Assembly: GCA_001599595.1 (NCBI GenBank)
Contig: BCHH01000030.1
Location: 14,855-26,195 of the forward strand
Reading direction: 5' to 3'
DNA from: Beverwykella pulmonaria
Taxonomy: Eukaryota; Ascomycota; Dothideomycetes; Pleosporales; Melanommataceae
Length of the DNA: 11,341 nucleotides
Shown: positions 9,237 to 11,341 of the stretch, piece by piece
How positions within the stretch are numbered: position 1 is the stretch's first letter
Layout of the letters: each line of letters begins with the position of its first letter
Position numbers and translations under genes: made by a program
Notes under the pieces: generated by a model
What the model was told of the DNA's origin: nothing
Seen by the model: the letters and a program-made list of their open reading frames with translations, nothing else
Databases searched by the model: none

Positions 9237-9289
9237 GTAATAGTATTTGCTGCGTAGCTTTATCTAGTTTCTGTTACTAATACCTCTAG
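9237..9289 (+). other. Inferred intron 1 of the second relic gene (no palindrome)
   Basis: 53 bases, donor GTAATA, branch TTACTAAT (9274-9281), acceptor CTCTAG. It takes the frame from 2 to 1 and restores a CAA codon across the join. The donor matches that of helicase intron 2. It is the only inferred intron in the window without the palindrome and is too short to hold one with its splice signals. A small frameshifting deletion is the alternative. Confidence 0.5.
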
Positions 9290-9586
9290 AATCCTGTCTA
9301 TCTTTTGTTTAAGAGTACTAACTTGTCCCTAACCCACCGCTTGAATGAACACCTAGGCCAACAAGTCTATCGCACAATGTCAAAACCCTGTCTTTCTCCA
9401 CCCCTCTGCCACTGCTTTTTATAGACCCTATTTGTTATGGCATTCCCTCTATACCTTTTGAACTATTTAACAACAGTGATAGTCAAGAATCTAATTATGG
9501 CGTACAGTATGGCAGCCCAAGGCTATTACAAACCAATCGCTCGCCTATTAGCGACGCGCCCTATCCGCGGCTGGCGATACACTCAG

Positions 9587-9679
9587 GTATAAGACATAGA
9601 TTTTATTAGACTCTCTCCTTCTTGGGGGTTTAAGAAATACTATTTCCTAAACCCCTATATATCCTGTACTACTCTAGAG
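9587..9679 (+). other. Inferred intron 2 of the second relic gene, with palindrome P10
   Basis: Palindrome P10 is the best-preserved copy: GGGGTTTAAGAAATA (9625-9639), one C, then TATTTCCTAAACCCC (9641-9655), with a single mismatch in 15 bp. The proposed donor is CAG|GTATAA and the acceptor TCTAGAG, giving 93 bases. This keeps frame 1 on both sides and removes an in-frame TAG and TAA. The branch site is poor (TACTAC) and the acceptor could lie a few bases away. Confidence 0.5.
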
Positions 9680-10914
9680 AGTGGTATATGTTGCTAGGAA
9701 GACTACTTAAATAAAATTTCACAGTTCTTGACTACATACTAATAAGCTATACAGAGAATCCTCAACAGCAGAGCACTATTGAAGATGCTGTGCTGTCTGA
9801 CGAAAACGTATCTGATTACCACCCTAATTAAGAGCTTGACAATAACAAAGACTTTTTATTATACAATAACATCCCTTCACCCTTACCTGCGTTAGCGCCT
9901 TGCTCTGTAGCCTTATCTAAGCAAGAGGATTTTATACTGTTTAAAGACAACAAGGATTAGTATTATCTGTCTGGGGCAGAGGATGAACCTACGCTGTTTG
10001 TGAGATCTCAACCTGTGGCTTGACGTCCCTTAGTAGTTAGCAGCACATCACTCTCTAATGATTCTACCAACAGAAGACCTAATACTGCAACTCTTGCAGG
10101 CCAGCAAGTCTAGCACTGTTACTCTAATGGATGTTTATGCTATACCCTGCCCTGTTGTAATAGTATTACCTTGAAGCAACTTGCGAATCTTATTACTGCG
10201 CGTATAGGCCAACCTACTAGCAATAAGGATACACTATTCTAGCCTATTAGTCTGCCACGCATTCTGTCCTCTTATACCCACTAGCCTCTAAAGCATAACT
10301 AGGAAGCATTATTAACAGGTCACAATCTAGATGCCCAACAACAGAACCCTAATGCGCCTCTGACATTGAATCTCTGGCTATCTAAAGCCAAATTTCTCTA
10401 GGAGGTTCCTAATTATCAACTTTCACGCGTTTTTGACGTGGACAGCGTACTATTTTCTCCTACTAGCCTTGGCGTATTCTGGAATGATGTTTAATACTTA
10501 TTTATGCTACTGTTTATGCGCAGTATTCAACAAAACCAACGCATCTATATCCCTGGGGTTAATCTTAAACATGACAAGTGTATATTGTTATGTCAAGACG
10601 CACGTTGGTCGTGTATGGTATATTTTCCTGGAATGCCAACAAAGTACATAGATAGTTATGGCAAGACTAAAGAGTCGCGGACGCAATACTTAGATGACTA
10701 TGTGTTGGGTATATGGACGGACGAGGTTGTGCTGCCCGCATTTAATGCCGTATGTAGCAACAGCTGCCGTCAAGCCTATCCGGGTTCGTTCCGAGAGATT
10801 AAAACAAAGGCGCTGGTGAAGAGAGAAGTTCGTCAACAGGATAATCCCTACACACAAATAGACCTTCAAATATCAGTATCCTCCAACCTGTTAGCTCCTA
10901 ACCACTATGACATG

Positions 10915-11062
10915 ACGGGGAATGCATTCCCCGTGCCGGATTCGGTTTAGTGCCCTGTCGATCTTGACCCAAAGTAGAAAACCAGGGGGCATTCCCCGTG
11001 GCCCATTCCCCGCGCCGCATTCGGCATCGCGCCCATGCAGATCCCTGCCAAAAGCAGGGATA
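10915..11062. repeat. GC-rich segment with palindrome, CATTCCCC repeats and hairpin
   Basis: A perfect 20-bp palindrome ACGGGGAATGCATTCCCCGT spans 10915-10934. CATTCCCCGTG-like words recur at about 10924, 10989 and 11004. ATCCCTGC (11041-11048) and GCAGGGAT (11054-11061) form an exact hairpin with a 5-base loop. Base composition changes abruptly from the AT-rich, decayed sequence to the left, suggesting the edge of a different insertion. Confidence 0.7.
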
Positions 11063-11091
11063 AAAGTACCAGGGTCACAGCAGCAGGGGCA

Positions 11092-11118
11092 GGGGGGGGG
11101 GGGGGGGGGGCGGGGGGG
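11092..11118 (+). repeat. Long G-tract
   Basis: A run of 19 G is followed by C and 7 more G, next to further GGGG runs (from 11086). It could form a G-quadruplex. Exact length in an assembly is unreliable for such runs. Confidence 0.85.
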
Positions 11119-11125
11119 TATTCCC

Positions 11126-11341
11126 TGTTCACGGTAACTGCCGCGACACCTATCAACAGTTCTTGAACGACGGTCCCCGCCGAACGACGGTCCTGAACGA
11201 CGGTCCTGAACGACAGTCCTGAACGACAATCCTGAACGACGGTCCTGTCACGGTAACCACCGCGACACCAATCCTAAACAACGGTCCTGAACGACAGCCT
11301 TGAACAACGGCCCCGAACGACGGTCCTGAACGACGGTCCTG
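11126..11341. repeat. 13-bp tandem array with two LTR-like leaders, cut by window end
   Basis: GAACGACGGTCCT repeats with a 13-bp period (11182, 11195, 11208, 11221, 11234, then 11289, 11302, 11315, 11328). Two leader copies interrupt it, starting TGTTCACGGTAAC at 11126 and TGTCACGGTAACC at 11246, each continuing with CCGCGACACC. The second matches the first 13 bases of the solo LTR (TGTGACGGTAACC) at 12 positions. It may be the nested 5' end of a related LTR. The minus-strand Pro-rich frames across this GC-rich stretch are by-products of the repeats. Confidence 0.75.

Larger units (their letters stand above)
9098..10950 (+). pseudogene. Decayed gene for an unrecognised protein with AT-hook-like N-terminus
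   Basis: Proposed exons are 9098-9236, 9290-9586 and 9680-10950, summing to 569 codons including the stop. I do not recognise the family with confidence. The frame begins MRQGRPAKYTE; QGRP resembles the core of an AT-hook, so DNA binding is possible. The middle is Ser/Asn/Gln-rich. The best preserved part runs from about 10440 to 10914, with phrases such as FDVDSVLF, GVFWND, NLKHDKCILLC and YLDDYVLGIWTDEVVLP. From memory it resembles repeat-associated fungal hypothetical proteins, but this is unverified. Roughly a dozen or more in-frame stops lie in the 5' two thirds, and none between 10504 and the final TAG. The last dozen or so codons are read from a GC-rich sequence that begins at about 10915, so the true C-terminus is probably missing. 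It shares strand and mutation pattern with the helicase relic. Confidence 0.65.

Noticed and set aside
1904..9657. Bacterial-type transcription terminators or REP sequences
   Set aside because: The surroundings are eukaryotic (spliceosomal introns, LTR), and the palindromes sit inside introns, not after operons.
10891..11229. Pro-rich and Gly-rich frames at the right end
   Set aside because: They translate the G-tract and 13-bp repeats and are open because of GC-rich repetition.

Overview
The window looks like accessory, repeat-rich DNA from a filamentous fungus, most likely an ascomycete. The basis is short introns with GTAAGT-like donors, TGCTAAC branch sites and TAG acceptors, a solo LTR of fungal retrotransposon type, and heavy C-to-T decay of coding sequence resembling repeat-induced point mutation (RIP). 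The species cannot be named, and I found no intact gene. The single n at 166 suggests a draft assembly.

Left part (1-1004): two diverged tandem copies of a unit of about 357 bp. The second copy is split by a 321-bp solo LTR (476-796) flanked by the 5-bp target duplication ATTAT; the first copy is the matching empty site. Positions 1005-3132 are AT-rich and non-coding as far as I can see. They hold a 16-bp minisatellite, three copies of a pyrimidine-rich repeat of about 95 bp, and three palindromes of the family described below.

Centre (3133-8465): a dead gene for a large SNF2-type helicase/ATPase. Five exons separated by four short introns join into one reading frame of 1662 codons without an indel, but with about 60 in-frame stops. 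The ATPase motifs are recognisable, and several catalytic residues are lost through changes that look like G-to-A. Every one of its four introns contains a palindrome of about 36 bp built on GGGGTTT...AAACCCC. The same palindrome recurs outside the introns, about ten copies in all, roughly 0.3 to 1.3 kb apart and all in the same orientation.

Right part (9098-10950): a second dead gene on the same strand, about 569 codons after removing two inferred introns. It encodes an unrecognised protein with an AT-hook-like N-terminus, and one of its introns carries the same palindrome. At about 10915 the sequence turns GC-rich (a 20-bp perfect palindrome, a G-tract, 13-bp tandem repeats, and two LTR-like 5' ends) through to the window end.

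The two relic genes share strand, decay pattern and palindrome family, which suggests they belonged to one large multi-gene mobile or accessory element. The most interesting signals are the palindrome present in every helicase intron (resembling introner-like elements) and the sharp sequence context of the stops: Gln codons became TAA/TAG almost only where a pyrimidine precedes them.
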